DNA of 64,000 bases from Cladocopium goreaui (taxonomy: Eukaryota; Sar; Dinophyceae; Suessiales; Symbiodiniaceae), in the NCBI GenBank assembly GCA_947184155.2, contig CAMXCT020006640.1, forward strand, positions 279,001-343,000, given 5' to 3'. A program made the translations under genes and the position numbers. Shown piece after piece: positions 1-10,320 of the stretch. The first letter of the stretch is position 1, and each line of letters begins with the position of its first letter. The notes beneath the pieces are model-generated. The model had not been told where the DNA came from, made no database searches, and saw only the letters and a program-made list of their open reading frames with translations.

Positions 1-967
1 TCGATTTGGTGTGGTTCGTAAAACCATAAGTTTCTGGAGTTTCTTCGACATGCCAAATTGACAGATGAATCGTTCCAAGTCGTGGGATGGAGGTTGTGGC
101 GTGGGGAATGAAAGGTTCGAATTGGAATTTGGCTAGTGAGTCTTGTCAAGTAGATTTAACCTATTTATATCTGAGTTTATAACCATCATAACCTAGCCTT
201 TTAGCCATGGTTCTTACACAATGACTAGTTCCAACACAAATACTCTAGGTGAACAGGTTTCCAAGTACACCAGCAAGGCTGATTCCTTGCTGGCGGTTTC
301 TGAAAGAGTTCTAAATTAGTTCATGGGACATCGCAGTCGAAAATTGGATCCTTGGACTCTTGGTTGGTCAAGGCATTAGGTAGCCAATCGACTGAGACCA
401 GGGGCCTCTCGATGTGCCTGTCACTTCAGCCAGCTTCTTCAGTAGGTATCTTTTCTGTTGTAGGTTATTGCCGAAAATACTCAATCCCGGAGATAATTTA
501 TCTGTCTTTACAGGGTATCTGAAGTTAGGGCATTGATATTTGCACATTGAAGTTTAAGCGTGTAAAGATACTTCTTCGCCTCAGCATAAGAGAGTTACTC
601 GCATTTTCCATTCCAAACATAATCTAGATTGGAACCTCAATGGTTTGCCTAAGGTGATTTTGTTTATTGTCCTGGAAATTTGCCAGGACATTGGATTTCT
701 ATATGCGACCATGATTTTATTTGTCCAGGCCCTTCTATCCTCCGAAGTTAGGATCTTGTGTTAGCAACTACTTGACATGCCCCCAACTGGTCCCCAACAC
801 ATCCCAGTTATTTGTGTGGTGATATGATAAATCCACGTGCTGACCAGAGACCTTAAATTTGGTTGGATTGTCCCTGCAGATTGGCACTTGTTTTAATTGA
901 TGTATGTGTATATGTAATGGAATATGATGTCTGCACAAATTATAGCGAGGACAGCCGAGGCAACGAG
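1..967. other. No gene recognised
   Basis: AT-rich sequence with no GC-rich island, no long open frame and no convincing splice-bounded exon on either strand. I see no repeat family shared with the rest of the window. It is probably intron or intergenic DNA. Confidence 0.5.
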
Positions 968-972
968 GCAGG

Positions 973-1040
973 TTGCAGGAATTAGCGAGGTCAGCCCTTA
1001 ATTTGCTCATCAGAATTAGCCGACCTCGACGAGGTAGCCT
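973..1040 (+). repeat. Left flank repeat of the 70-bp array
   Basis: This ~60-bp stretch (GGAATTAGCGAGGTCAGCCC and onward) is a diverged direct repeat of 2397-2452 on the other side of the tandem array (GAATTAACGAGGTAAAGCC and onward). Both carry AATTARCGAGGT, CCTTAATTTGC and a second AATTARC block. The pair brackets the whole array, as if the array had expanded inside an older repeated unit or a mobile element with related ends. Confidence 0.55.
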
Positions 1041-1090
1041 TGCATTGGTTCTGTTGCATGCTTGGGCTTGGCTAGAAAAACTTTTTTGGG

Positions 1091-2150
1091 GGCCAGAGGC
1101 CGGTCAGCAGGCAAGGAAGGAAAAAAAACTTTTCAGGCCCCAAAAAGTTTTATTTTCTATCGCCAGAGGCCGGTCAGCAGGCAAGGAAGGAAAAAAAAAC
1201 TTTTCAGGCCCCAAAAAGTTTTATTTTCTATCGCCAGAGGCCAGTCAGCAGGCAAGGAAGGAAAAACAACTTTTCAGGCCCCAAAAAGTTTTATTTTCTA
1301 TCGCCAGAGGCCGGTCAGCAGGCAAGGAAGGAAAAAAAACTTTTCAGGCCCCAAAAAGTTTGATTTTCTATCGCCAGAGGCCGGTCAGCAGGCAAGGAAG
1401 GAAAAAAAACTTTTCAGGCCCCAAAAAGCTTTATTTTCTATCGCCAGAGGCCGGTCAGCAGGCAAGGAAGGAAAAAAACTTTTCAGGCCCCAAAAAAATT
1501 GATTTTCTATCGCCAGAGGCCGGTCAGCAGGCAAGGAAGGAAAAAAAAACTTTTCAGGCCCCAAAAAGGTTTATTTTCTATCGCCAGAGGCCGGTCAGCA
1601 GGCAAGGAAGGAAAAAAAAACTTTTCAGGCCCCAAAAAGTTTTATTTTCTATCGCCAGAGGCCGGTCAGCAGGCAAGGAAAAAAAAACTTTTCAGGCCCC
1701 AAAAAGTTTGATTTTCTATCGCCAGAGGCCGGTCAGCAGGCAAGGAAGGAAAAAAAACTTTTCAGGCCCCAAAAAGTTTGATTTTCTATCGCCAGAGGCC
1801 AGTCAGCAGGCAAGGAAGGAAAAAAAACTTTTCAGGCCCCAAAAAGTTTTATTTTCTATCGCCAGAGGCCGGTCAGCAGGCAAGGAAGGAAAAAAAAACT
1901 TTTCAGGCCCCAAAAAAGTTTATTTTCTATCGCCAGAGGCCGGTCAGCAGGCAAGGAAGGAAAAAAAACTTTTCAGGCCCCAAAAAGTTTTATTTTCTAT
2001 CGCCAGAGGCCAGTCAGCAGGCAAGGAAGGAAACAAAACTTTTCAGGCCCCAAAAAGTTTTATTTTCTATCGCCAGAGGCCGGTCAGCAGGCAAGGAAGG
2101 AAAAAAAACTTTTCAGGCCCCAAAAAGTTTTATTTTCTATCGCCAGAGGC
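1091..2150 (+). repeat. 70-bp tandem array, about 15 copies
   Basis: Units of 70-71 bp repeat head to tail (CAGAGGCCGGTCAGCAGGCA followed by an A-run and TTTTCAGGCCCCAAAAAG). Differences are mainly A-run length and G/A at one site (CCGGTCAG or CCAGTCAG). Each unit has a short perfect hairpin: AAAACTTTT, nine-base loop CAGGCCCCA, AAAAGTTTT. The unit has no stop codon in any + frame, so a lysine/arginine-rich open frame of 397 codons runs through it. Its frame cycles because 70 is not a multiple of 3, and I do not regard it as a protein gene. Confidence 0.9.
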
Positions 2151-2313
2151 CCCCTTCGTGGGTTGACGGCTGCAGAAGCAGTAGGATGCAGAGTTGCTCC
2201 AGAAGAGCATTGCATCTCTGCGATAATGTCAGAGATGTCACCACCCAAGCGCAAGAAGCGCAAAGACCGATCAGACTCAGATTTAAAAATTCCTGCAAGA
2301 GACCGTGGATCGT

Positions 2314-2349
2314 GGAAAAAAACTTTTCGGAAGCTGAAAAGTTTTTTCC
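2314..2349 (+). other. Hairpin related to the array hairpin
   Basis: GGAAAAAAACTTTTC (2314-2328) is followed after a 7-base loop by GAAAAGTTTTTTCC (2336-2349), a near-perfect stem of about 14 bp. The core AAAACTTTT/AAAAGTTTT is the one found in every unit of the 70-bp array upstream. This may be the ancestral or terminal form of that unit. Confidence 0.7.
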
Positions 2350-2396
2350 TTGGGGTTGGACCCTGGAAAGAAGGCCCACAAGCTACTTTCTTCCTT

Positions 2397-2452
2397 CGAA
2401 TTAACGAGGTAAAGCCTTAATTTGCACCTGCAAATTAACGAACGAGGACAGT
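2397..2452 (+). repeat. Right flank repeat of the 70-bp array
   Basis: Counterpart of 973-1040 in direct orientation. It ends in AACGAACGAGGACAG, which also resembles GCGAGGACAGCCGAGG at 944-960. Confidence 0.5.
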
Positions 2453-2499
2453 AATCATGGGGAACAAATTAAGACACGAGGGAGACGAGGTAAGAATTA

Positions 2500-2670
2500 A
2501 AGTAATTTGGCCAGATGATGTAGCGTAGTGTAACGTAACGCAATGTATATGATTAGTGTAATGCGATGTAACGTAACGTATAATAATGTAATGTAATGTA
2601 CTGTAACATAATGTAAATTGACGCAATGTCACTTGACGTAATGTAAGTTGACGTAATGTAAATGTAATGT
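2500..2670 (+). repeat. Degenerate GTAAY/TAACGTAATG repeats
   Basis: Short irregular repeats of GTAATG, GTAACG and GTAGTG type with no coding character. They resemble the start of the pentamer/nonamer satellite at 4.5-5.3 kb. Confidence 0.7.
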
Positions 2671-2951
2671 AATGTACGCATATACAGATACAGCAACCTC
2701 CAGAAATATAGAAACACTAATCCTCCCACAAAGTGGTAAATGTATTTTCTGGGGTGACCGCCTTGTTTCTAGGATGTGCCAAGCTGTTTCATATCGCAGT
2801 TCACTTCCACATGTGTCTATTGGTTCAAGAGCAGGAAAAACAGAATACAGAAAGTGGGTGGTATGAAATTGGCTGCAAATCCCAAAGCATATGAAAGAAC
2901 ATTTCACATGTGTAGAAATCTCAATACACATACACACTTCTACAATATACA

Positions 2952-2977
2952 GTGATATACAGTGTGTATATATATAC

Positions 2978-3008
<31 letters not shown>

Positions 3009-3092
3009 CGTATTATATATATATATATATACGTATTATATATATATATATACGTATTATATATATATATATATACGTATTATATATATATA
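2952..3092 (+). repeat. (TA)n with periodic TACGTATTA
   Basis: TA dinucleotide runs interrupted four times by ACGTATTAT. The unit is palindromic overall (ATACGTAT). Confidence 0.85.
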
Positions 3093-3186
3093 TGTGCATC
3101 TAATTTTAAAACACGTAAAGGTACGCTGCACATCCTATCCCTGGGAACCCCAATCCCATCCAATCCCTGTGCCTTGGCCGAGGAAG

Positions 3187-3305
3187 GAAGTCGCAGAGCG
3201 GCTTCGCAGCTCCCCCTTCGCGCACCTTCGCAACATCACGCGTGGGGAGAAGTCGGTGCGCCTCGACGTAGCGAAACGGATGGCACTTAAGCAACTGTCG
3301 TTTAG
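3187..3305 (+). CDS. Candidate exon of an unidentified + gene
   Basis: A GC-rich island flanked by A+T DNA. On the + strand, with acceptor GAGGAAG| and donor TTTAG|GTGCAC, it reads 39 codons including EVAERLRSSPFAHLRNITRG and DVAKRMALKQLSF, a charged helical-looking peptide. The minus strand is also open here, so the strand is not certain. The short inverted-repeat element at 3341, 35 bases after the donor, repeats a spacing seen at other + exons. No family recognised; no adjoining exon could be phase-joined. Confidence 0.4.
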
Positions 3306-3340
3306 GTGCACTGGTGGCATAGAAACAGCAGAATCTACAT

Positions 3341-3449
3341 GGGGGTTTCCATAAATGAGGGTACTCCCAAATGGATGGTTTACAATGGAAAATCCTTTTA
3401 AAATTGATGATTTAGGGCTACCCCCATTTATATCATTTATGGAATCCCC
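3341..3449 (+). mobile_element. MITE-B copy (GGGGGTTTCCATAAATG ends)
   Basis: About 110 bp. The left end GGGGGTTTCCATAAATG pairs with CATTTATGGAATCCCC on the right, with inner GGGTACTCCC and GGGCTACCCCC. The centre carries GGATGGTTTACAATGGAAAATCC, a segment shared with copies at 12121 and 17943. It has no coding capacity. Confidence 0.75.
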
Positions 3450-4315
3450 AATGTTATTTATCATAATATAACATATCAGATTGTTTTTGCTAAAAATGAG
3501 TCGATGATGAATTTCACTGTGAAATGTGGCCGTCAAATGATAATAGTGAAAATGATGTGTTAAATTTTGGAGCATGGATGTGTGTCCGTTTCCGTTTGAA
3601 AGTTTGAAGTCATGCAATTGGCTTCTAGATTGGGTGAGGCACCGATTTTAAGAAGGCAGGACATGTGAAAAGCAGGTGGGTTGGTTTACAACACTTTGTT
3701 TGGACGGAATTTCAAGGATGATTTCAAAGAATTTTGAGTGTGTCTTTCACTCTCTTGTTTTTGTTGAGGTTGGGAATCTAATCCCACCTGAATCACAGCT
3801 ATTGCAACTCATTCCAGGAATTGTCAGCGGATGGTAGGCACCACAGTTGCAAGCTACCTATTCTTGGACTCATCCCACCAAATGGGGAGGGACACTGAGC
3901 AGATATCCCGATTATTTGCGAATCATATCCCAAGTTGTGTTCGCAAACGATTAATGCCACCCGCCAATTAATAGTTTCCCTCCAATATTAGAATCTTAAA
4001 AACAACCAGATTGATATAACAATAATATATAACATACAGAAGTTGGAGTATGATGCACACGCATGTGTTTCACCTTGTACATCTATACATATATGTATAT
4101 ATACATACATAATTTCAACCCCGGATTGATAACCCTCCTTGATCAATTAGGGGTACCCGAAATAATCCTGGCGAATTAATACTAAATTGGTACCTCTCAA
4201 TGAAACCAGGAGTTATTAATCACCGTTGACTTTATATATATATATATATGTATATGTAAAACTTTGTATGTATATATATACATGATTATATATATATATA
4301 TGTATGGTGGTATGC

Positions 4316-4340
<25 letters not shown>
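3450..4340. other. No gene recognised; AT-rich spacer
   Basis: AT-rich, with TATA-type dinucleotide runs near 4085-4110 and 4225-4345. No exon-like island and no element ends recognised. Confidence 0.5.
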
Positions 4341-4350
<10 letters not shown>

Positions 4351-4354
4351 CACA

Positions 4355-4360
<6 letters not shown>

Positions 4361-4390
<30 letters not shown>

Positions 4391-5446
4391 TGTATGTATG
4401 TATGTATGTATGTATGTATGTATGTATGTATGTATGTATGTATGTATGTATGTATGTATGTATGTATGTATGTATGTATGTATGTATGTATGTATGTATG
4501 TATGTATTAATGTAATGTAATGTAATGTAATGTAATGTAATGTAATGTATGTAATGTATGTAATGTATGTAATGTATGTAATGTATGTAATGTATGTAAT
4601 GTATGTATTGTATGTATTGTATGTATTGTATGCATGTATGCATGTATGCATGTATGCATGTATGCATGTATGCATGTATGCATGTATGCATGTATGCATG
4701 TATGCATGTATGCATGTATGCATGTATGTAATGTATGTAATGTATGTAATGTATGTAATGTATGTAATGTATGTAATGTATGTAATGTATGTAATGTATG
4801 TAATGTAGGTAATGTAGGTAATGTAGGTAATGTAGGTAATGTAGGTAATGTAGGTAATGTAGGTAATGTAGGTAATGTAGGTAATGTATGTAATGTATGT
4901 AATGTATGTAATGTATGTAATGTAGGTAATGTAGGTAATGTAGGTAATGTAGGTAATGTAGGTAATGTAGGTAATGTAGGTAATGTAGGTAATGTAGGTA
5001 ATGTAGGTAATGTAGGTAATGTAGGTAATGTATGTAATGTATGTAATGTATGTAATGTATGTAATGTATGTAATGTATGTAATGTATGTAATGTATGTAA
5101 TGTATGTAATGGATGTAATGGATGTAATGGATGTAATGGATGTAATGGATGTAATGTATGTAATGGATGTAATGTATGTAATGTATGTAATGTATGTAAT
5201 GTATGTAATGTATGTAATGTATGTAATGTATGTAATGTATGGAATGTATGGAATGTATGTAATGTATGTAATGTATGTAATGTATGTAATGTAATGTATG
5301 TAATGTATGTAATGTATGTATGTATGTATGTATGTATGTATGTATGTATGTATGTATGTATGTATGTATGTATGTATGTATGTATGTATGTATGTATGTA
5401 TGTATGTATGTATGTATGTATGTATGTATGTATGTCTTTATAGTGA
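4361..5446 (+). repeat. Patchwork satellite of 4-, 8- and 9-bp units
   Basis: A continuous ~1.1-kb block of related micro-units in homogeneous runs. The order is (ATGT)n at 4361-4508, (AATGT)n, (AATGTATGT)n, ATTGTATGT x3, (ATGCATGT)n at about 4631-4725, then AATGTATGT x9, AATGTAGGT x9, AATGTATGT x4, AATGTAGGT x12, AATGTATGT x9, AATGGATGT x5, more AATGTATGT, and (ATGT)n again to 5446. Long open frames on both strands (421 codons on the minus strand) are only a consequence of stop-free units. It lies in the 3' part, or just beyond the last exon seen, of the minus-strand gene. Confidence 0.95.
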
Positions 5447-5505
5447 TATATACGCATCTCACATAGATCTAGAACTACACCAACATGTTTATTCGTGTTC
5501 TTCAC

Positions 5506-5612
5506 CTGAAAACAGCAGGTTTTCACATCGTTTCCACATCGAGTCGAGGAAAAAACGCTTCAGTTGTGGCGCAGACACTGCCAAGAGGGTCCATGCCTTG
5601 GCCGTGACAATC
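5506..5612 (-). CDS. Exon 6 seen of the minus-strand gene
   Basis: Acceptor TCCTGCAG|G, donor TTTTCAG|GTGAAG. It encodes TLLAVSAPQLKRFFLDSMW and KRCENLLFS. It begins with one base that completes an Arg codon with the AG left by the previous exon (QPA-R-IVTAKAW). It ends in phase 1, and no following exon was found beyond the satellite. Confidence 0.7.
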
Positions 5613-7543
5613 CTGCAGGACCGACCATGGAGGATTTGTCGAAGGGCTTGGATTGGGGGTTAACCAACAAAAACATGGTTTGACCGACGAAGAAACCAGG
5701 GCTGTTTAACTGGATATAGACAATCGATTTGTTGTTGAAAAAAAACATGTTTTGACATGTTTTGAATGGGTAAAGATATGTAAAGCTTTCACAACCATCA
5801 ACTGGAGAGATGCTTGGATTCTTGCTTTCCTTCCAGCTCGACCTTTGTTAAATTGTTTCATCAATAATATTGCACACATAAACAGGTAATATCAACTCTT
5901 GCCTAGCTAAAATTGTCCTTTACTGCCTCTACAACGACTAGCTGCCGATTTTTTTTCGCAATTCTCGAGAACAGGGGATACCTGGCTGGTTGATGTTCCT
6001 TCGATCGTTGGTCACGTGGCAGGAGAAGGGCTATGTGCAATTCAGGGCATCCATGGGGAAACAGCTGACGCTTCTCGCCCCATGATTTCACCGCACTGGA
6101 AACATGTTATGACGTGGGTTTTTCAAGGGGGAAAAAGAGACATTGACCCCTAAGGTCATTTGGGACTAGAAATGAAGAGTGAGAATGGTACATATGTATA
6201 TACATATATATATATACATATGTGGCTTATGAATCATGTCATCAAACCCAGTGAAACTCCAGTGAGTGTGGTCACGAAGCCAAGGTTTTGCAAGCCAACG
6301 AAGAAAGAAGAGGCCAAAGAAAGGGAGGAGATCAGCACGTTCGCAAAGTTTGGAGTTTCCTCTCCAAGTCCCGTGACAACTAAGTTGACCAAACCGGTCA
6401 CGGCTGCGACCGACTCAACGGTGAAGAACATTTCGTATCATCGGGTGGCCAATTCTGATCCACAACATATCCATCCAGTTTTGAGGACCTCCCAGAAGTT
6501 GGGATGGGGTGTTTTTTTTTATCCTTCCCATCTTCCCAGGTGTGCTGCAAGGAGATCTTGATCACAGTATATTCCTAGATTTACTATACATATAATCAGA
6601 ATCATATATATATATATTATTTACTTTATATTTATTTATTGATTCTGAATACAATTTGGAAGACCTTGGTAAAATCCGGGGTGTTTCTTGGAAATAGATG
6701 TGCTTCGTCCACATGTCTTCTGTGAACATATGATATTTTCTTGCTGGGAAAGGGATCATGGGAGTCAGCGGGAGTCATCAATATCTAAAGATAGGAATCA
6801 TTGCTATCCCTATCCTGTAAAAAAGGTGATTCCAGTCACTGCTTGATAATGGTATTGATTTTTTGATATGAGATTACTTTTGACTATGGGATTAATAATG
6901 AATCACTGTATATTGAATGATGACATACCAAGCACCTGCTGAATGGGATGTTGTTTTTGGGTTGCAACACATTAACCCACCTTATAGGGTAACATACGGA
7001 TTGCATTGACGTGTAAATTGAGATACTATAACATACATACATATATATATATATTTGTATATTATTAATATATTTGAAATCCAAGTGTTGCATAGAAATC
7101 CCATTCATGATCATATTTATGTATATATATATATATATGCACACTGTATATAAATATAATATTGATACTATGTATAGTACTCACAGTAGTACAGCCCATC
7201 AAGATGTCTCGCCAATCATCTTCATTGATCGACAATTTCCTCACCTCAGGTGAAGTAAAAGCGAGGCGAAAGGAACGGCAACCCGATAAAGCTGACATGG
7301 AGAAGGCGGAGAAGGATCAAGCAGGGATAATCAGATCTTTAAATAGTGGGTATCAACCAGCAACAATTAGGATTCAACCATCAAACATAAGGATATCATA
7401 GGGATAATATAAATATATACATAATGGGATATAACTTATTAAGCAACTTAATGTGATAGTTGGGTAAGTTTGAACATGTTCGCCCCAACCCGGACGTTGC
7501 TCCACACTTGCAATCGTCATGATCATCATCATCATCATCATCA

Positions 7544-7575
<32 letters not shown>

Positions 7576-7645
7576 GTCAACATCATCGTCACCGTCATCA
7601 CCATCATCATAATCATCAGCATCATCATCATCATCATCAACATCA

Positions 7646-7689
<44 letters not shown>

Positions 7690-10320
7690 GTCAACATCAT
7701 CATCACCGTCATAACCATCATCATAATCATCATCATCATCATATCATATCATATCATATCATACCAAACCATATCATTTAATATCATATCATATAATATC
7801 TTCACATCATGATCATCATCACATTAAAATTTACCACCCGCTATGAACCATTTGTTGATTGGGGTGATAACATCAACTTTATCGTCATGAGGGATCAAAA
7901 TTCGCCACCCCTTTGAACAATCTGTTGGTTGGGGTAATAACATCATCTTTATCTTCATAACGGATCAAAATTGACACCTCATGTGAACAATATGTTGATC
8001 GGGGTAAGAACATCAACTTTATCTTCATAAGGGATCACAATTCGCCACCCTCTATGAACAATTTGCTGATTGGGGTCATAGCATCAACTTTATCTTCATA
8101 AGGGATCACAATTCGCCACCCTTTATGAACAATATGTTGGTTGGGGTAAAAAAGACAACTATATCTCCATGAGGTATCAAAATTTGCCACCCCTTTGAAC
8201 AATTTGTTGGTTGGGGTCTTTATCTTCACAACGGATCACAATCGAAAATCGCCACCTCATATGAACAATATGTTGATTGGGGTAAGAACATCAACTTTAT
8301 CTTCATAAGGGATCTCAATTCGCCACCCTTTCTGAACAATATGTTCATGGGGGCAAATCATCAACTTTATCTTCATAAGGGATCAAAATCGCCACCCTCT
8401 ATGAAAAATTTGTTGAATAGGGTAATAGCCGCAACTTTATCTTCATAGCCACCTGAAGTCAGACTCGGTGCAACGTCAGGGTTGCAGCGAACATGTTTAA
8501 TAACTTAATGGAGCTAAATTTGGGATCAAACCCATGCGATGCTGTGGCGTTTACCCTTGTCGAATGACGATTGGTTTGGGGGTCGTGCTATACCCAATAT
8601 ATTGACTGCTTGGTGGTTTGGAACTTTTTTTTATTTTTCCATATATTGGGAATAATACTCCCCCAACTGACTAATATTTTTCAGAGGGGCTGAAACCACC
8701 AACCAGTTGAGGATCATCCTTCATTACAGAAATCCTTATTGATTAACCAGTCGAATTGAATGACAGAGGGTTCCATTATGGGAACCCTCACGGATTGTCA
8801 ATTCCACTATGACAAATCCCTATCAACCACTCAGAAGAATGAAATGACATGTCGGGTTCAAACACCACCAGAATACCGAGAGGTACACAACGAAAGGCTC
8901 CAAAATGAAAAAAAAAACAGTACTTATTGGTACTTGTTAATTAGGGTGAAATCATCTCTGGATCCACAAATGATAGATTAATCATCCCCAATTTGTATTG
9001 GCAAAACTTGGATTCTGGGGGATGCGGCCGGCACTGTGGATCCGATTTGAGGACAAGCGGCCTGACAAGCAGCCTGATAAGCGTCCAGCCAAGCGTCGGC
9101 ATTTCCTCTATAAGATCCTCGCTTTTTGCGAGGGCGGTGTTTCATGTTGTTGACCCCAAAATGGTTGTCGTTATAAGCCACCTGAAATGAATGTGTCCTA
9201 CAATGGGGATACCCCAAATCCAAGTCATGGATGATCATATTGGTATTGAAACCCATTGTGACAGGGGGATCCTCATTTGAAGAAACCCCCATATACTCTA
9301 TCGAAACCGACATCAGCACGGTGTCACTGTAAATGTTGTTTAGTAAGCGTAACTATCCCAAACTTGCCGTATGTTTGGTTGGTAAATCCTTTTTTTTAAG
9401 TCTCTCCCAACAATTTTGAAGGGGTCAAAACAGAGATTTGCTATCAACAATATAGGTTTGCCTGAATAGGTTACCTCAAAAGCCATGGTTGATATTGATG
9501 AAGTTATATAATTAATTTATGTATTTTCATATTTTAATGTTGATATATTTCCTAAAAAGGACTCTTTGGGGGATATACCCCATTTTCAGACAAACCCATA
9601 TATGAGTTGGGTTTGTCCATGGGGTACCCCCAAAACTCCGTTTCAAAAATAGTTTTTTGTTCCAGCTAGTCTGCACGCCGAGATTAGGCATTGATATACC
9701 GTACCTCCTGTTGAAATGCCATGATAAATTTACGATAAACTCTATTTTTTGTCGACAGTCTTGATGATGATAAGATATGCAACTATAGTGTTTGGAGTAC
9801 CCTATGGAGAAATCCATGTCCAAGAGTCTTCTGTTTGACAGTTGGTGAGGTCAGCGCGCAATTCGTGCGTCCGATTTGGCACGGCTTATAGAAACGATGT
9901 TGTTCCCAACATAACATATAGAAATTATAGAAACAATGCCAGAAATTATTGAAGTTACTATGTTCAAAACAACCAGCCAGAAATTTCATGAAACAAAGCA
10001 AGTTGATTGATGCTTCAACCTCAATTGTCACTTGTTGAATTGTCCCATTGAATTATGGTGTGTCTGAGAATGGGCATACCCTCCACTGCCTCCACTTTAT
10101 TGCAATCGTTCATGGGAAACATGATGATGAACAATTGGATTGAGCTAAACCATGAGCCAGTTTCTACTCCTTTGTCAGACTCGTTCTTCGCATCAGGAAC
10201 CAGTTTGCGACGCATGAAGTACCCGAGCACATGCAAGAGGAAGAAGAAAGCAGCAGCAGTAGCAGCGGCGAGGAGGACGAAGACAGCAGCAGTAGCAGCA
10301 GCAGTAGCAGCAGCAGCCAC
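5506..10320 (-). CDS. Minus-strand gene, unknown membrane protein, six exons
   Basis: Six exon islands on the minus strand, in transcription order 10320-10151, 9181-9016, 7291-7185, 6413-6244, 6095-5982 and 5612-5506. The last five join in a single frame at every junction (phases 1, 0, 2, 2); the link between the first two is not in phase with the obvious donor, so a small exon or another donor is missing. The spliced protein would have an Ala-rich membrane helix followed by basic residues, then a soluble segment, a second hydrophobic segment of about 20-40 residues, and a soluble C-terminal part. Donors are GT (three), GA (two) and uncertain (one). Neither end of the gene was found. I do not recognise the family, and a function should not be inferred. 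Confidence 0.6.
5982..6095 (-). CDS. Exon 5 of the minus-strand gene
   Basis: Acceptor ATGTTTCCAG|T, donor CAGCCAG|GTATCC. It encodes WGEKRQLFPHGCPELHI and ALLLPRDQRSKEHQPA. It starts and ends in phase 2 with respect to its neighbours, and the donor is a good GT site. Confidence 0.7.
6244..6413 (-). CDS. Exon 4 of the minus-strand gene, membrane segment
   Basis: Acceptor CCGTTGAG|TCG; a GA donor (GGTTT|GATGAC) keeps phase with exon 5. The peptide includes VAAVTGLVNLVVTGLG and FANVLISSLSLASSFFVGL, consistent with one or two membrane helices. The + strand reads as a Lys/Glu-rich peptide over the same bases and is also open, but only the minus reading joins its neighbours in phase. Confidence 0.55.
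7185..7291 (-). CDS. Exon 3 of the minus-strand gene
   Basis: A strong pyrimidine tract and acceptor (CCTTCTCCATGTCAG|CT) and a strong donor ACT|GTGAGTAC on the minus strand. It encodes SPEVRKLSINEDDWRDIL then MGCTT, ending in phase 0 as exon 4 requires. A + open frame starting ATGTCTCGCCAATC covers the same bases but has no matching splice sites. Confidence 0.6.
7508..7800 (+). repeat. ATC/GTC trinucleotide array, then ATATC pentamers
   Basis: CATCAT and CGTCAT runs with a roughly 110-bp higher-order unit repeated twice: the CGTCATCGT run, GTCGTCAACATC, CACCGTCAT and ATAATCATC recur in the same order. From 7741 the repeat changes to (ATATC)n. Both strands are open without being genes. Confidence 0.9.
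7815..8465 (+). repeat. 70-bp tandem array, about nine diverged copies
   Basis: Units of 70-71 bp begin near GGGGTAATAACATCAACTTT and contain CTTCATAAGGGATC and TTCGCCACCC. Copies differ by 10-20 percent, so this array is older than the one at 1.1-2.1 kb. It lies in the intron between the exons at 9016 and 7291 of the minus-strand gene. Confidence 0.9.
8605..8707 (+). mobile_element. MITE-C copy 1
   Basis: About 103 bp with imperfect terminal inverted repeats ACTGCTTGGTGGTTT and GAAACCACCAACCAGT. The inner sequence (TTTTCCATAT, GGGAATAATACT, GACTA, TTTTTCAG) matches the copy at 38077-38178. Confidence 0.75.
9016..9181 (-). CDS. Exon 2 of the minus-strand gene
   Basis: Acceptor CATTCATTTCAG|GTG, with a GA donor (CCCCA|GAATCC) that keeps phase 1. 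It encodes KHRPRKKRGSYRG and NADAWLDAYQAACQAACPQ: a basic segment followed by an Ala/Cys-rich helix. Codon use and composition are clearly protein-like on this strand. Confidence 0.65.
9182..10150 (-). other. Intron region of the minus-strand gene
   Basis: AT-rich, with no confident exon. An open stretch at 9783-9870 on the minus strand could hide the small exon missing between exons 1 and 2. Confidence 0.35.
10151..10320 (-). CDS. Exon 1 seen of the minus-strand gene, Ala-rich membrane helix
   Basis: Acceptor GTGATGCCAG|GTG, donor CTCATG|GTTTAG. GCT-rich codons give AAVFVLLAAATAAAFFFLL, then HVLGYFMRRK and a polar tail. This is the pattern of a membrane helix followed by positive residues. 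The other strand is open as an Ala/Lys-rich low-complexity peptide, so the strand is only favoured by its agreement with exon 2. Confidence 0.5.

Noticed and set aside
1091-2150. CRISPR-like array
   Set aside because: Units are contiguous and nearly identical without variable spacers, and the context is eukaryotic.
973-2166. 397-codon Lys/Arg-rich open frame
   Set aside because: It is produced by a stop-free 70-bp tandem unit whose frame cycles; overlapping frames are open as well.
4197-5526. Long His/Thr/Tyr-rich open frames on both strands
   Set aside because: They follow exactly the ATGT/AATGTATGT satellite and have no other sequence.
7374-7812. Poly-His, poly-Met and poly-Ile open frames
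   Set aside because: Trinucleotide ATC/GTC repeat read in several frames.
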